From Chloroflexota bacterium (GTDB taxonomy: Bacteria; Chloroflexota; Limnocylindria; Limnocylindrales; CSP1-4): a DNA stretch of 38,822 bases. The stretch is taken from assembly GCA_003152995.1 (NCBI GenBank), contig PMBR01000089.1, forward strand, positions 1-38,822. The letters are read 5' to 3'. The notes under the pieces are model-generated. The model had not been told where the DNA came from. It made no database searches and saw only the letters and a list, made by a program, of their open reading frames with translations. The position numbers and the translations under genes were made by a program. Positions 6,732 to 14,076 of this stretch are shown one piece after another (the first letter of the stretch is position 1; the number at the start of each line of letters is the position of its first letter).

Positions 6732-8664
6732 CATGCGTGGCGGCGCACCCGCCGAAGACGAAGCCACCGACAGGCTCGAAGAGCGGCTCGCCGGCCGCTT
6801 TGCGATCGAGTTGGGCCGCGCCGAGCGCGACTACCCGGCACTGCGTGCGGGGCGTCTCCGGACGCCGGAGCCTCGCCGCCGCGGCATCTGGCCGCGGTTG
6901 GCGGTTTCCGTCACGACGATCGGAGTGCTGGCCGCCCTCGTCGTGGTGGGCGTCGGTCTGGCCTGGCAGCCGGCCGCGCCGCCCGTGGCGCCAGCGCGCT
7001 CGGGCGCCGTATTGGGCGCGGACGGCATTCCGGACCAGATCGACGGCCAGCACGTCTACCGCCTCGCCGCGCAAGGCGACTGGCAGGATCTCAGCGGCAG
7101 CTTCCTGTTGGGCGCCTATGCGGTCGACGCGCCCATCCCGTGCGCGCCTCCGCTGCCGAGCGCTCAACCTCAGGGGTCGTCCGAAAACGCCTTCGTGCCG
7201 CAGTGCGGCACGGTCGAGCTGGTGCCACAGGCGCAGGACAACAGCGAATGGTTCTTCAACCTGGCGCCGCGCGGGTTGGATGTCCTCACGAAGTGGCTAA
7301 ACGGACCCGCGATCGTCATGCGCGTCCATACGCACGACCCCGGTGCGTCCGGCTGCTCGGCGGACCAGAAGACCGCATGCGAGGCCGCGGTCGTGGTCGA
7401 GGCGGTTGTCTGGTCGGGGTCAAATTCGCCGTCGCCAACGCCTACGGACGCGGTCCTCGCCGCAGACGGCATCCCGGCGCAGATCGGTGGGGAGCACGTG
7501 TACCGGTTGAGTGAAGCCTTGCCCAACGGCAGCGGCAGCTTCCTGCTCGGCGGGTACCCGGTCAATTACCCGATCTCGTGCCCGTCAGCCCGGCCGCTGC
7601 CCACGGCCGAGGCGGATCTCGTCGGCCAGTGCGGTGGGACACACCTGGCCTCGAGCGCCGGCCAGAGCCCCGGCTCCGGCCTCTTCACGCTGGCGCCCCG
7701 AGGATCGGACTTGCTCACGCCCTGGCTCGGCGGGCCGGCAGTCGTCATCCGGGCCCACACCCATGACGCGGCCGCGGCCAGCTGCTCCGCCGATACGAAG
7801 GCCGCCTGCGAAGCCGCTGTGGTCGTCGAGTCGGTCGTCTGGCCCGAGGTGCCGACCCAGATCGCCGGCGAGCGCGTCTACCGCGCCGCGGATCAAGCCT
7901 CGTTCCCCACCTCGGGCAGCTTCCTGCTCGGTGGCCCGGTGACAATGCCGGAATTCATGCCGCCCTGCCCGATGCCGATCGATCACACCACCGCCGAGAA
8001 TGACCTGATCCCGTACTGCTACTGGGAGGCCATCGACGGCATTCACGTCGCTCCGAAGGTCGATGCGCTGGCGAATCTCAGTGGCCGCATCGTCGTGGCG
8101 CGAGTCCACATCGGCGACGCCGAGGCGGCCTCATGCCCGATCTCGATCCAGCTTCAGTGCAAGACGGCCGTCGTGGTCGAAGAGGTGGTCTGGACCGGCG
8201 GTGCGGCATCCTCCAGCCCGAATCCGAACCCGACCCCGCAGACGACGCCGAATTCGGCCTCCTCGGAGGCCATCGGACCGGCCGCGACCGACCAGATCGG
8301 GCCGGACGGCGTGCCGATCACACTGGACGGCCAGCCCGTGTACCGGGCCGCTAATCTGCCTGCCAAGCCGATCTTCTTCCTCGGCGGCAAGCTGACGAGC
8401 GACACCGCCTGCGCGGCTCCGGCCACGCCCGCGGCACAGCCGTCTGCCTGCGGCTACTGGATGATCGACGGCGTCCGCGCGGTCGGCACCAGTAATGTCG
8501 TGGAGCCTTATCTCACGGGTCAGGCAATCGTGGCCCAGGTCGAGGTCGGCCGGGCCCTGGCCATCTGCCCGGGCGGATCCTGCACCAAGGACACGTACGT
8601 GATCCTGTCGATTGTCTGGCCTTTGCCCCCTGTCGCGACTCCCCCGGCGCCGCTGACTCCGTAG
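6721..8664 (+). CDS. Single-pass membrane protein with four extracellular repeats, putative non-canonical anti-sigma/sensor
   Basis: From the ATG that overlaps the sigma stop, the product is 647 residues. A cytoplasmic N-terminus of about 57 residues is charged and helical (ATDRLEERLAGRFAIELGRA) but has no zinc-binding H-C-C motif. One membrane segment spans about 60-82 (LAVSVTTIGVLAALVVVGVG). The rest is outside and consists of four repeats of 100-135 residues. Each opens with a (G)xPxxIxGxxVYR signature, has SGSFLLGG-like and Cys-pair elements, and closes with VVVExVVW. Proline/threonine linkers separate some of them. By position and topology it should be the anti-sigma or sensor for the preceding sigma factor. 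The repeat family is not one I recognise. Confidence 0.72.
   Translation: MKTDMRGGAPAEDEATDRLEERLAGRFAIELGRAERDYPALRAGRLRTPEPRRRGIWPRLAVSVTTIGVLAALVVVGVGLAWQPAAPPVAPARSGAVLGADGIPDQIDGQHVYRLAAQGDWQDLSGSFLLGAYAVDAPIPCAPPLPSAQPQGSSENAFVPQCGTVELVPQAQDNSEWFFNLAPRGLDVLTKWLNGPAIVMRVHTHDPGASGCSADQKTACEAAVVVEAVVWSGSNSPSPTPTDAVLAADGIPAQIGGEHVYRLSEALPNGSGSFLLGGYPVNYPISCPSARPLPTAEADLVGQCGGTHLASSAGQSPGSGLFTLAPRGSDLLTPWLGGPAVVIRAHTHDAAAASCSADTKAACEAAVVVESVVWPEVPTQIAGERVYRAADQASFPTSGSFLLGGPVTMPEFMPPCPMPIDHTTAENDLIPYCYWEAIDGIHVAPKVDALANLSGRIVVARVHIGDAEAASCPISIQLQCKTAVVVEEVVWTGGAASSSPNPNPTPQTTPNSASSEAIGPAATDQIGPDGVPITLDGQPVYRAANLPAKPIFFLGGKLTSDTACAAPATPAAQPSACGYWMIDGVRAVGTSNVVEPYLTGQAIVAQVEVGRALAICPGGSCTKDTYVILSIVWPLPPVATPPAPLTP
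7009..8619 (+). repeat. Four in-gene protein-domain repeats
   Basis: The coding sequence holds four related units at about 7009-7413, 7453-7842, 7849-8193 and 8311-8619. Units 1 and 2 are the most alike (ADGIP-x-QI-x-G-x-HVYRL, LAPRG-x-D-x-LT-x-WL-x-GPA, RAHTHD-like, CSAD-x-K-x-ACEAAVVVE). Units 3 and 4 have diverged but keep VYRAA, FFLGG/SFLLGG and the terminal VVW or IVW. This points to tandem domain duplication. Confidence 0.8.
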
Positions 8665-8726
8665 GCGGGCGGCGGCGACGGGGCAGGCCGCCTCCGAAGC
8701 CGCTTCTCGACCGATGCCCGATGATG

Positions 8727-8750
8727 GGCGCGCAGCAAACGCCGCGCGCC
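8727..8750. other. Hairpin in the leader of the monooxygenase-fold gene
   Basis: GGCGCGC and GCGCGCC pair across 10 bases, ending 16 bases before the ATG and just upstream of the GGGAGGAG ribosome-binding site. A shorter GCCC/GGGC pair precedes it. It could be a terminator-like or leader structure; there is no T-run. Confidence 0.35.
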
Positions 8751-8766
8751 AACGCCGGGAGGAGCC

Positions 8767-9078
8767 ATGTTCGTAACCGTGGTCTACGTCCACGTCAAGC
8801 CCGAGCACGTGGCCGACTTCATCGAGTCGATACGCGTGAACCACGAGAACTCGATCCGGGAGCCGGGCAACCTCCGCTTCGACATTCTGCAATCGGTCGA
8901 GGACCCGACCCGGTTCATCGCCTACGAGGCCTACAGGGACGAGGCTTCGGCGAAAGCCCACAAGGAGACCTCCCACTACCTGGCGTGGCGGGACAAGGCG
9001 GCCGATTGGATGGCGGAGCCCCGGCTGGGGGTCCGGTACGACGGCCTCTTCCCCGTCGTTCCCGAGACGGGCGAGTAG
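8767..9078 (+). CDS. Antibiotic biosynthesis monooxygenase (ABM)-fold protein, LsrG/YgiN-like
   Basis: The 103-residue protein is a single ABM ferredoxin-like domain: strand FVTVVYVHVKPEHVADFIES, helix, EPGNLRFDILQSVEDPTRF, FIAYEAYRDEASAKAHKETS with the typical H-x-x-S/T-x-H-Y element, then a closing strand. Family members include quinol monooxygenases and the AI-2-phosphate-processing LsrG. Which reaction applies here is open. A strong RBS (GGGAGGAG) precedes the ATG. The alcohol dehydrogenase gene begins 7 bases after the stop, so the two are an operon and may act on the same small carbonyl or alcohol compound. Confidence 0.85.
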   Translation: MFVTVVYVHVKPEHVADFIESIRVNHENSIREPGNLRFDILQSVEDPTRFIAYEAYRDEASAKAHKETSHYLAWRDKAADWMAEPRLGVRYDGLFPVVPETGE

Positions 9079-9085
9079 CGGGCCG

Positions 9086-10318
9086 GTGGAAGGCTTCGAG
9101 TACGTCTCCACACTGAGGCTGCCGGAGATAGTCTCCGGTCCCGGCAAGGTCGCCGAGCTGCCGGAGGTAATCCTTCGCTTCGGGCGGCGGGTGCTGCTGG
9201 TCGTTCGGCAGCCGGGCTTCACCGAAACCCAAGACTGGGCTCGCATCGAAGCCAGCCTTTCGACCGCCCGTGTCGAATTCGAGGTCGAAGGCGTGGCGGG
9301 CGAGCCGTCGCCGGCGCTGGTGGACGCGATCGTCGCGCGCGTCCGAGAGCGCGGACCCGTGGAGGTTGTCGTCGGCATCGGCGGCGGGAGCGTGCTCGAC
9401 ACGGCCAAGGCGGTTGCCGGCCTGCTGATTCCGGGCAACTCGGTCATGGATCACCTCGAGGGGATCGGGCCGGGGCTGCCGTACCAGGGCCCCGCGGTGC
9501 CGTTCGTGGCCGTCCCCACGACCGCCGGCACGGGCAGCGAGGCGACCAAGAACGCGGTCCTCAGCGTTCGGGGCGCGGGCGGTTTCAAGCGTTCATTTCG
9601 CGACGAGGCGCTGATCGCGCGGGTCGCGATCGTGGACCCGGAGCTGCTGGCGAGCTGCCCGCCGGCCCTGATCGCGGCCAACGGCATGGACGCGCTGACC
9701 CAGCTGCTCGAGTCCTACCTCTCGACCCGGGCCAATCCCGTGGCGGACAGACTGGCGCTGCGGGGGCTCGCGGCGGCCCGCGACGGACTGCTGGTGTGGC
9801 ACGAACTGGCAGTTGCGGGGCTCGGTGGTGCGGCCGCTTCCGCCGGCCCTCGCGCCGCGATGGCTACGGCGGCGCTCTGCTCGGGGATCTGCCTGGCGCA
9901 GACCGGACTCGGGGCCGTGCACGGCGTGGCGTCGCCGCTCGGCGCGCTCTTCCCGATTCCGCACGGCGTGGCCTGCGGCTCCACCCTGGCCGCGGCCACT
10001 CGTTTGAACGTGGCCGCACTGGAGCTGCGCGGGCCGGAGAACCCGGCGCTGGCCCGGTACGCGGAGTTGGGCAGGCTGCTCGCGGGGACCGGCAAGGCGC
10101 CCGCCACGTTCCCACACGATGGGGAGGCGCGCGCGGCGCTGGTCCAGGTTCTGGATGACTGGCGTGCCCGCCTTGCCGTTCCGCGGCTATCCGCTTACGG
10201 CATAACCGCGGCCGACATCCCGGCCATCGTCGCCGACTCGCGCGGCAGCAGCATGAAGACGAACCCGATCGTGCTCACCGACTCGGAGATCGCCGCGATC
10301 CTGGCGGAGTCGCTCTAG
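9086..10318 (+). CDS. Iron-containing (group III) alcohol dehydrogenase
   Basis: The 410-residue protein is an NAD(P)-dependent, metal-containing dehydrogenase of the Fe-ADH superfamily. The cofactor motif GIGGGSVLDTAKAVAG lies near residues 97-112 and PTTAGTGSEAT near 146. The metal site includes D202 (NGMDALTQ), H279 (AVHGVASP) and H293 (IPHG). The second canonical ligand, His in DALTH, is Gln206 here, a substitution I recall in some members but not in classic butanol dehydrogenases. The start is GTG just after the ABM gene. The stop TAG shares the CTAG tetranucleotide with the stop of the convergent gene. The substrate is unknown. Confidence 0.88.
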   Translation: MEGFEYVSTLRLPEIVSGPGKVAELPEVILRFGRRVLLVVRQPGFTETQDWARIEASLSTARVEFEVEGVAGEPSPALVDAIVARVRERGPVEVVVGIGGGSVLDTAKAVAGLLIPGNSVMDHLEGIGPGLPYQGPAVPFVAVPTTAGTGSEATKNAVLSVRGAGGFKRSFRDEALIARVAIVDPELLASCPPALIAANGMDALTQLLESYLSTRANPVADRLALRGLAAARDGLLVWHELAVAGLGGAAASAGPRAAMATAALCSGICLAQTGLGAVHGVASPLGALFPIPHGVACGSTLAAATRLNVAALELRGPENPALARYAELGRLLAGTGKAPATFPHDGEARAALVQVLDDWRARLAVPRLSAYGITAADIPAIVADSRGSSMKTNPIVLTDSEIAAILAESL

Positions 10319-10963
10319 CGCTTTCGCGGAGCGTAGGTTTGCGGCGGGGAGCCTCGCGAGGCGCCAAAGAGGCTGGCCGCAGCGAGCGACAGCAGTGGCA
10401 GATAAAGCGCGTCCGGCCAGCCCCGATCTTTGACGACTTGACTGCCCAGCACTGCGGCCACGTACACGAGAAAAGAGACCCCAGCGAGCCAGCGACCAGA
10501 GGCGATGAGCCTGCTCCCAGGCTCCCTTCTCGTCGTCGACGACCAGGCCGGCCTCGTCGATCGCCCGTCGAAGACGTCTCTGTTCCCACCAGGCCACACG
10601 CGGGGCGAATGCGACCCCGTCGAGCAGCCACAGGCCGTCCGGCATGAGTGTGATGGGCCGCCCCGGCGTCGGCCGGAAGGTAGTCGCCGGAAGCCCATTT
10701 GCGATCGCGAACCAGCTTCGACGGGAGATGGCTTCTGAGCCGACGCGGACCTCACAAGTCATCAAGGCGTTCCAGAAAAGCAGAACGAAAAGCCCCACGG
10801 CGATGAAAGCCAGGGACGCATTGATCCCAACGCCGATTCCAAAGATCACCAGCCATGCGGTCAACAGTACGCCCCGCTCGGCGACCATGAAGATCACGTT
10901 GCGTCCGTTCGGTGAGCCGACCGGCGCGACGGTTTCCGACCCGACACCTTCAGCCACTGCCAC
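10315..10963 (-). pseudogene. Membrane protein, PH-like, with an apparent frameshift
   Basis: The minus-strand gene starts at GTG 10963 (or GTG 10957, better spaced from GAGGAGGGG). The first frame encodes two membrane helices (VLLTAWLVIFGIGVGINASL and AFIAVGLFVLLFWNALM), then a soluble domain ending WEQRRLRRAIDEAGLVVDDEKGAWEQ. After about 10500 the sensible reading moves to another frame: GRWLAGVSFLVYVAAVLGSQ, then LYLPLLSLAAASLFGA and a basic tail, stopping at the CTAG shared with the alcohol dehydrogenase gene. The shifted frame restores the TM-domain-TM layout of the upstream neighbour. Either the gene is broken or there is an indel error in the sequence. Confidence 0.65.
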
Positions 10964-10976
10964 CCCCTCCTCTCCG

Positions 10977-11612
10977 CTACAAACCGTGCATCTCGACCAG
11001 CGCCACCGCGGCGACCGCCATGGCTACGGCCGCAACAGCCACGACGGAGAACAGTGCGAACGGGGCGCGAACCCGCCAGCGGGACGGCGCGTGATTGCAC
11101 TCGTCGTGGACCTCGAAGCCGGCGGTCTGAAAGGCGCGCACCAGCGCCGAGAACTGCCAGCGGTAGATGCGTAGCTCGACCAGTTTGCCGGTCACACAGT
11201 CGATGACGCCGACGTTTCGAACCAACCTGCTGTCGGGCCCGAGGGCGACCGTCTTGCCTTGTGATCGAAACAGCAGCAACCACCAGCTCCGGACGTCGAG
11301 GCTGTACGCGGCGCGCCCCGACACGGGGTCGGCTCGCCGCTCGAGAGTGACCTGGTGCGGGTTGCGGATGGCAGCCTCGACGGCCGACCAGACCAGCACG
11401 AACGCCAGCCACATGCGCGGGTCCAGTCGCTGGGTCAAGAGAGCCACCGCGACCGCTACGGCCGTCGGCCAGGGCAACAGCGACACCGCGAACACGGCCA
11501 CGTTCCGAGGCGTCGGCGCGTTGATCCGCGCCGGCCTGGCCTCCGATGCTTCCACCGCACGCGGAAGCGCCTTTACCGTGACTCGTTCTCCGATCTCCGT
11601 CGGTCGACTCAC
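10977..11612 (-). CDS. Membrane protein with PH-like domain, paralogue of the next gene
   Basis: The start is GTG 11612 with AGAGG upstream; the product is 211 residues. Two membrane helices come first (VAVFAVSLLPWPTAVAVAVA and MWLAFVLVWSAVEAAI). A beta-rich domain follows (TLERRADPVSGRAAYSLDVR, then VALGPDSRLVRNVGV), ending in a helix (FSALVRAFQTAGFEV), and then a C-terminal membrane helix (APFALFSVVAVAAVAMAVAA). This layout resembles bacterial PH-domain membrane proteins, but no diagnostic motif makes it certain. The frameshifted gene follows after 13 bp with the same architecture, so the pair looks like a tandem duplication. Function unknown. Confidence 0.65.
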   Translation of the reverse strand: MSRPTEIGERVTVKALPRAVEASEARPARINAPTPRNVAVFAVSLLPWPTAVAVAVALLTQRLDPRMWLAFVLVWSAVEAAIRNPHQVTLERRADPVSGRAAYSLDVRSWWLLLFRSQGKTVALGPDSRLVRNVGVIDCVTGKLVELRIYRWQFSALVRAFQTAGFEVHDECNHAPSRWRVRAPFALFSVVAVAAVAMAVAAVALVEMHGL

Positions 11613-11737
11613 TCGCGCCTCTTCATAGCGCCAGTTGCCACAACACGGGCCAGAACGGCCAAGAGCGTAGCAGCAGGGCGGGTCCAGCGAACGCCGATTT
11701 CGATGGCTCGATGTGGAGAACCGGCGCGGCGCAGCCG

Positions 11738-12715
11738 CTACCTGAACGCCGGCAATACCTCGGCGGCCAGGTATTCGAGGACGTCGATCTTCGCCAGCCC
11801 CGGCAGGTCCGAGATGACGATGTAGTCCATGCCGGCGTCGATCAGGCGGCCGTAGGTGTCGATGACTTCCTGCGGGCCGCCGACGATGGCATGCGTCTTG
11901 TACTCCGCCAGCGACTGGTCTCGCCGGTACCGTTTGGTGAGTTCCTCCGGGTCGTCTCCGGCCCGCAAAAGAGTGGTCTCGACGTTCGTGGAGTGAGTGA
12001 GCGTGGCCGGGTCGCGACCCAACTCCTCGCAGTGGCCGCGGATCACGTCGAGCTTGTGCGTGTACCAGGACATGTCGTCGAGGTGGCCGCCGAAGTTCGT
12101 GGCGTCGCCGTACTGCGCCGCGATCTTGAGCGTGACCTTCTCGCCGCTGCCGCCAATCCAGATCGGCGGATGTGGTTTCTGCACTCCCTTGGGTTCGTTG
12201 ATGGCGCCGGAGATCTTGTAGTACGCGCCATCGAATGAGGCGTAGGGCTCCTTCCACATGGCGTGGATCACCTGGAGCGCCTCCCTCAGCATCCGCAGCC
12301 GCTCGCCGGGAGTCTCGGGATAGGCGTAGCCGTAGGCGAGGTATTCGTGCTCGTACCAGCCCGCGCCGATCCCGAAGTTGAGCCGGCCGTGGCTCAGGAC
12401 GTCCACCGTCGACGCCATCTTCGCCATCAGCGCCGGGTTCCGGTAACCGTTGCAGGTGACCATCTGGCCGAGCCGGATCGTCCTGGTGTCGCGGGCCAGC
12501 GCCGCCGTCGAGGTCCAGCACTCGAAGGTCGTCTCGAGCACCGGCTTGAAGTACGTGTGGAAGTGGTCGAAGAGCCAGATCGAATCGAAGCCGAGCCGCT
12601 CGGCCGTCTGAGCGACGCGGCTCATCGTCTCGTATTGCTCGATCGGATCCTCGATGTCGATGAGGTCGAGGATCCAGCCCTGGGGCACGAAAAGACCGAA
12701 CCGAACCGGCTTCAT
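11738..12715 (-). CDS. LLM-class (luciferase-like) flavin/F420-dependent oxidoreductase
   Basis: The 325-residue protein is a TIM-barrel luciferase-like monooxygenase-family enzyme. Visible elements are RFGLFVPQGW at the N-terminus, ERLGFDSIWLFDHF near residue 39, the cofactor-binding strand segment TIRLGQMVTCNGYRNPALMA, VDVLSHGRLNFGIGAGWYEH, the PHPPIWIGGSGEK phosphate-binding loop near 172, and VGGPQEVIDTYGRLIDAG near the end. This subgroup is commonly annotated as F420-dependent, but FMN cannot be excluded and the substrate is unknown. The ATG is preceded by GGAGGAG. It stands alone upstream of the two membrane-protein genes on the same strand, with a gap of about 125 bp. Confidence 0.88.
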   Translation of the reverse strand: MKPVRFGLFVPQGWILDLIDIEDPIEQYETMSRVAQTAERLGFDSIWLFDHFHTYFKPVLETTFECWTSTAALARDTRTIRLGQMVTCNGYRNPALMAKMASTVDVLSHGRLNFGIGAGWYEHEYLAYGYAYPETPGERLRMLREALQVIHAMWKEPYASFDGAYYKISGAINEPKGVQKPHPPIWIGGSGEKVTLKIAAQYGDATNFGGHLDDMSWYTHKLDVIRGHCEELGRDPATLTHSTNVETTLLRAGDDPEELTKRYRRDQSLAEYKTHAIVGGPQEVIDTYGRLIDAGMDYIVISDLPGLAKIDVLEYLAAEVLPAFR

Positions 12716-12799
12716 GAGTGAACTCCTCCTTCGTCGCAGAGCACCACTCTAGCTCCTTGCCCGGCCGTCGCGGTTCCGACCCAAGGAGCGATCGGGTCT

Positions 12800-12826
12800 G
12801 AGGTCGCCGAGGTCGCCGAGGTCGCT
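12800..12826. repeat. Three tandem 9-bp units
   Basis: GAGGTCGCC occurs three times in a row (last unit GAGGTCGCT) in the gap between the LLM gene and the lipoprotein gene. It is a short simple-sequence repeat with no evident function. Confidence 0.6.
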
Positions 12827-12836
12827 GGTGACGGAA

Positions 12837-12865
12837 ACGCCGGGGCCACGAACGGACCCCGGCGT
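12837..12865 (-). terminator. Intrinsic terminator of the lipoprotein gene
   Basis: ACGCCGGGG and CCCCGGCGT form a perfect 9-bp stem with an 11-base loop, 22 bases past the lipoprotein stop. On the minus strand the stem is followed by TTTCC. The T-run is short, so efficiency is uncertain. Confidence 0.6.
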
Positions 12866-12887
12866 CTTCCCGGTTCGGGAGAGTTGG

Positions 12888-13565
12888 CTAGACGGTCAGC
12901 TGGAAGTCGGAGAGGAAGGTGTCGATCAGGCCGGGGTCGACCGACGAGGTGAACGACACATAAACCATGTACATGACGTCGCCCGCGATCCAGACCCCAC
13001 CCTTCAGGGAGCCGAGTGCGCTGGTGAGAAGGAACAACCGACCGGCATGCCCGCCGAGCGTCAGGTCCGTCTCGCCCGCCAGCGTCAGCTGCGACGTGCC
13101 TCCGGTCATGCTCTGGATCGCGGCGTCATAGAGGGTCACCGGGTTGGCGGATGCCAGAGAGCCCGTCGGGTAGTTGGTGACCTGCACGTAGTAGGCAAGG
13201 TTGCCGCCCTGCTCGTACGTCCACAACGACGCGCGAGCGTCGCCGACAGCGGTGGTCGCGGTCTGGGTCGTCAACGTCGGCATGACGGGGAACTTGGCGG
13301 TGAACCCGGCCGCGGCTGGCGCGAGCGTGACCCAGTCGCCATCGACTCCGGCGTTGATTGGAGCAACGAGCACGACCGGGGTTGAGGTCTCCACGACAGT
13401 AGGAGCGTCGGTCGGAGTTGCACCCGGTGTGGCCGTTGTGGCCTGGGTCGCCGGCGTGGCCGGTGTGGCCGGCGCCGGGGTCGCCGGGGCCGGAGTGGCC
13501 TTGGACGAGCCACAGGCCGAGAGAAGAACCGCGCTGCCGAACAGGACAAGCAACAAGCGACGCAC
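12888..13565 (-). CDS. Secreted lipoprotein of unknown function
   Basis: The start is GTG 13565 with AGGAG six bases upstream; the product is 225 residues. A signal peptide ends in a lipobox (LLLVLFGSAVLLSAC), so Cys18 should be lipidated. A Thr/Pro/Ala-rich spacer runs to about residue 70 (repeated ATPAPATP-like units). The folded domain (WVTLAPAAAGFTAKFPVMPT, then ASLWTYEQGGNLAYYVQVTN and a C-terminal FLSDFQLTV) resembles bacterial domains that begin by describing a protein-level or feature value, but I do not recognise a named family. It lies divergent from the cobalamin-riboswitch operon, with about 200 bp between the gene start and the riboswitch. Confidence 0.7.
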   Translation of the reverse strand: MRRLLLVLFGSAVLLSACGSSKATPAPATPAPATPATPATQATTATPGATPTDAPTVVETSTPVVLVAPINAGVDGDWVTLAPAAAGFTAKFPVMPTLTTQTATTAVGDARASLWTYEQGGNLAYYVQVTNYPTGSLASANPVTLYDAAIQSMTGGTSQLTLAGETDLTLGGHAGRLFLLTSALGSLKGGVWIAGDVMYMVYVSFTSSVDPGLIDTFLSDFQLTV

Positions 13566-13691
13566 TGAATACTCCTAAGCAGTTGTTGGTTGGTTACTGG
13601 CTGCCACGCGGCCTCCGCCGCCGACCCCCGAGGGGAGCCTATCAGCCGAATCGGTGTCATGGAGGGGCCATTCGGCATCGACCCCGGCGAC

Positions 13692-13725
13692 ACCGCCTGG
13701 CGGCGGGACGATACCGCCTGGCGGC
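13692..13725. repeat. Two 13-bp copies, each an odd palindrome, 21 bp apart
   Basis: ACCGCCTGGCGGC occurs at 13692-13704 and 13713-13725. Each copy contains CCGCC-T-GGCGG, a 1-base-centred palindrome. The 21-bp spacing is two helical turns, so a protein would meet both on the same face. They lie between the divergent lipoprotein gene and the riboswitch and are operator candidates. Confidence 0.55.
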
Positions 13726-13749
13726 AGGGCTCGCGGCGCTGTAACCTCC

Positions 13750-13990
13750 CCATGCCATCACGAATAGAGCCGCTCGTTTCAGGGAAGCCGGTGCGAAACC
13801 GGCGCTGTCGCGCAACTGTGAGCGAGGAGCGGCTGGCAAGGAGCCAATTGGCGGGAGCCAATTGGTTTTGGCGATTGGGCGAAAGCTCAATCGCAGCCAC
13901 TGGGCGAAGGCCTGGGAAGGCAGCCAGCAGCAAAGTCATCGGCGGAAGCTGATGACTCACGATCGCAAGCCAGGAGACCTGACCGAGCGG
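13750..13990 (+). promoter_or_regulatory. Cobalamin (AdoCbl-type) riboswitch
   Basis: Conserved core segments are present in order. CAGGGAAGCCGGTGCGAAAC (about 13782-13801) is followed by CCGGCGCTGTCGCGCAACTGTG, and the B12 box AGCCAGGAGACCTGACC lies at 13968-13984. GCCGCTC and GAGCGGC arms flank the first core part. A variable middle arm contains two GCCAATTGG copies, and AGTCATC/GATGACT form another stem. The aptamer lies upstream of a surface-protein and ECF-transporter operon, fitting repression of B12 uptake by its product. The exact ends are approximate. Confidence 0.92.
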
Positions 13991-14025
13991 CGCAAGTCAC
14001 CCACCTGCGCGGATCGGATGGGAGG

Positions 14026-14072
14026 CCTCCGGCGGCGAGGTCCCCTCCGGCAGGCGGGTATGCCGCCGGAGG
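14026..14072 (+). promoter_or_regulatory. Riboswitch expression platform: RBS-sequestering hairpin
   Basis: CCTCCGGCGGC (14026-14036) is perfectly complementary to GCCGCCGGAGG (14062-14072), which contains the Shine-Dalgarno GGAGG five bases before the ATG at 14077. A second CCTCCGGC (14044-14051) could also mask the RBS. GGGAGG at 14020-14025 could pair with CCCTCC at 14043-14048 in the alternative state. The layout indicates translational control. Confidence 0.7.
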
Positions 14073-14076
14073 AAGA

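Noticed and set aside
10187-10314. Extension of the frameshifted membrane protein into the alcohol dehydrogenase gene
   Set aside because: The extension is Arg-rich and non-hydrophobic, whereas the alternative frame supplies two helices and stops at the shared CTAG.
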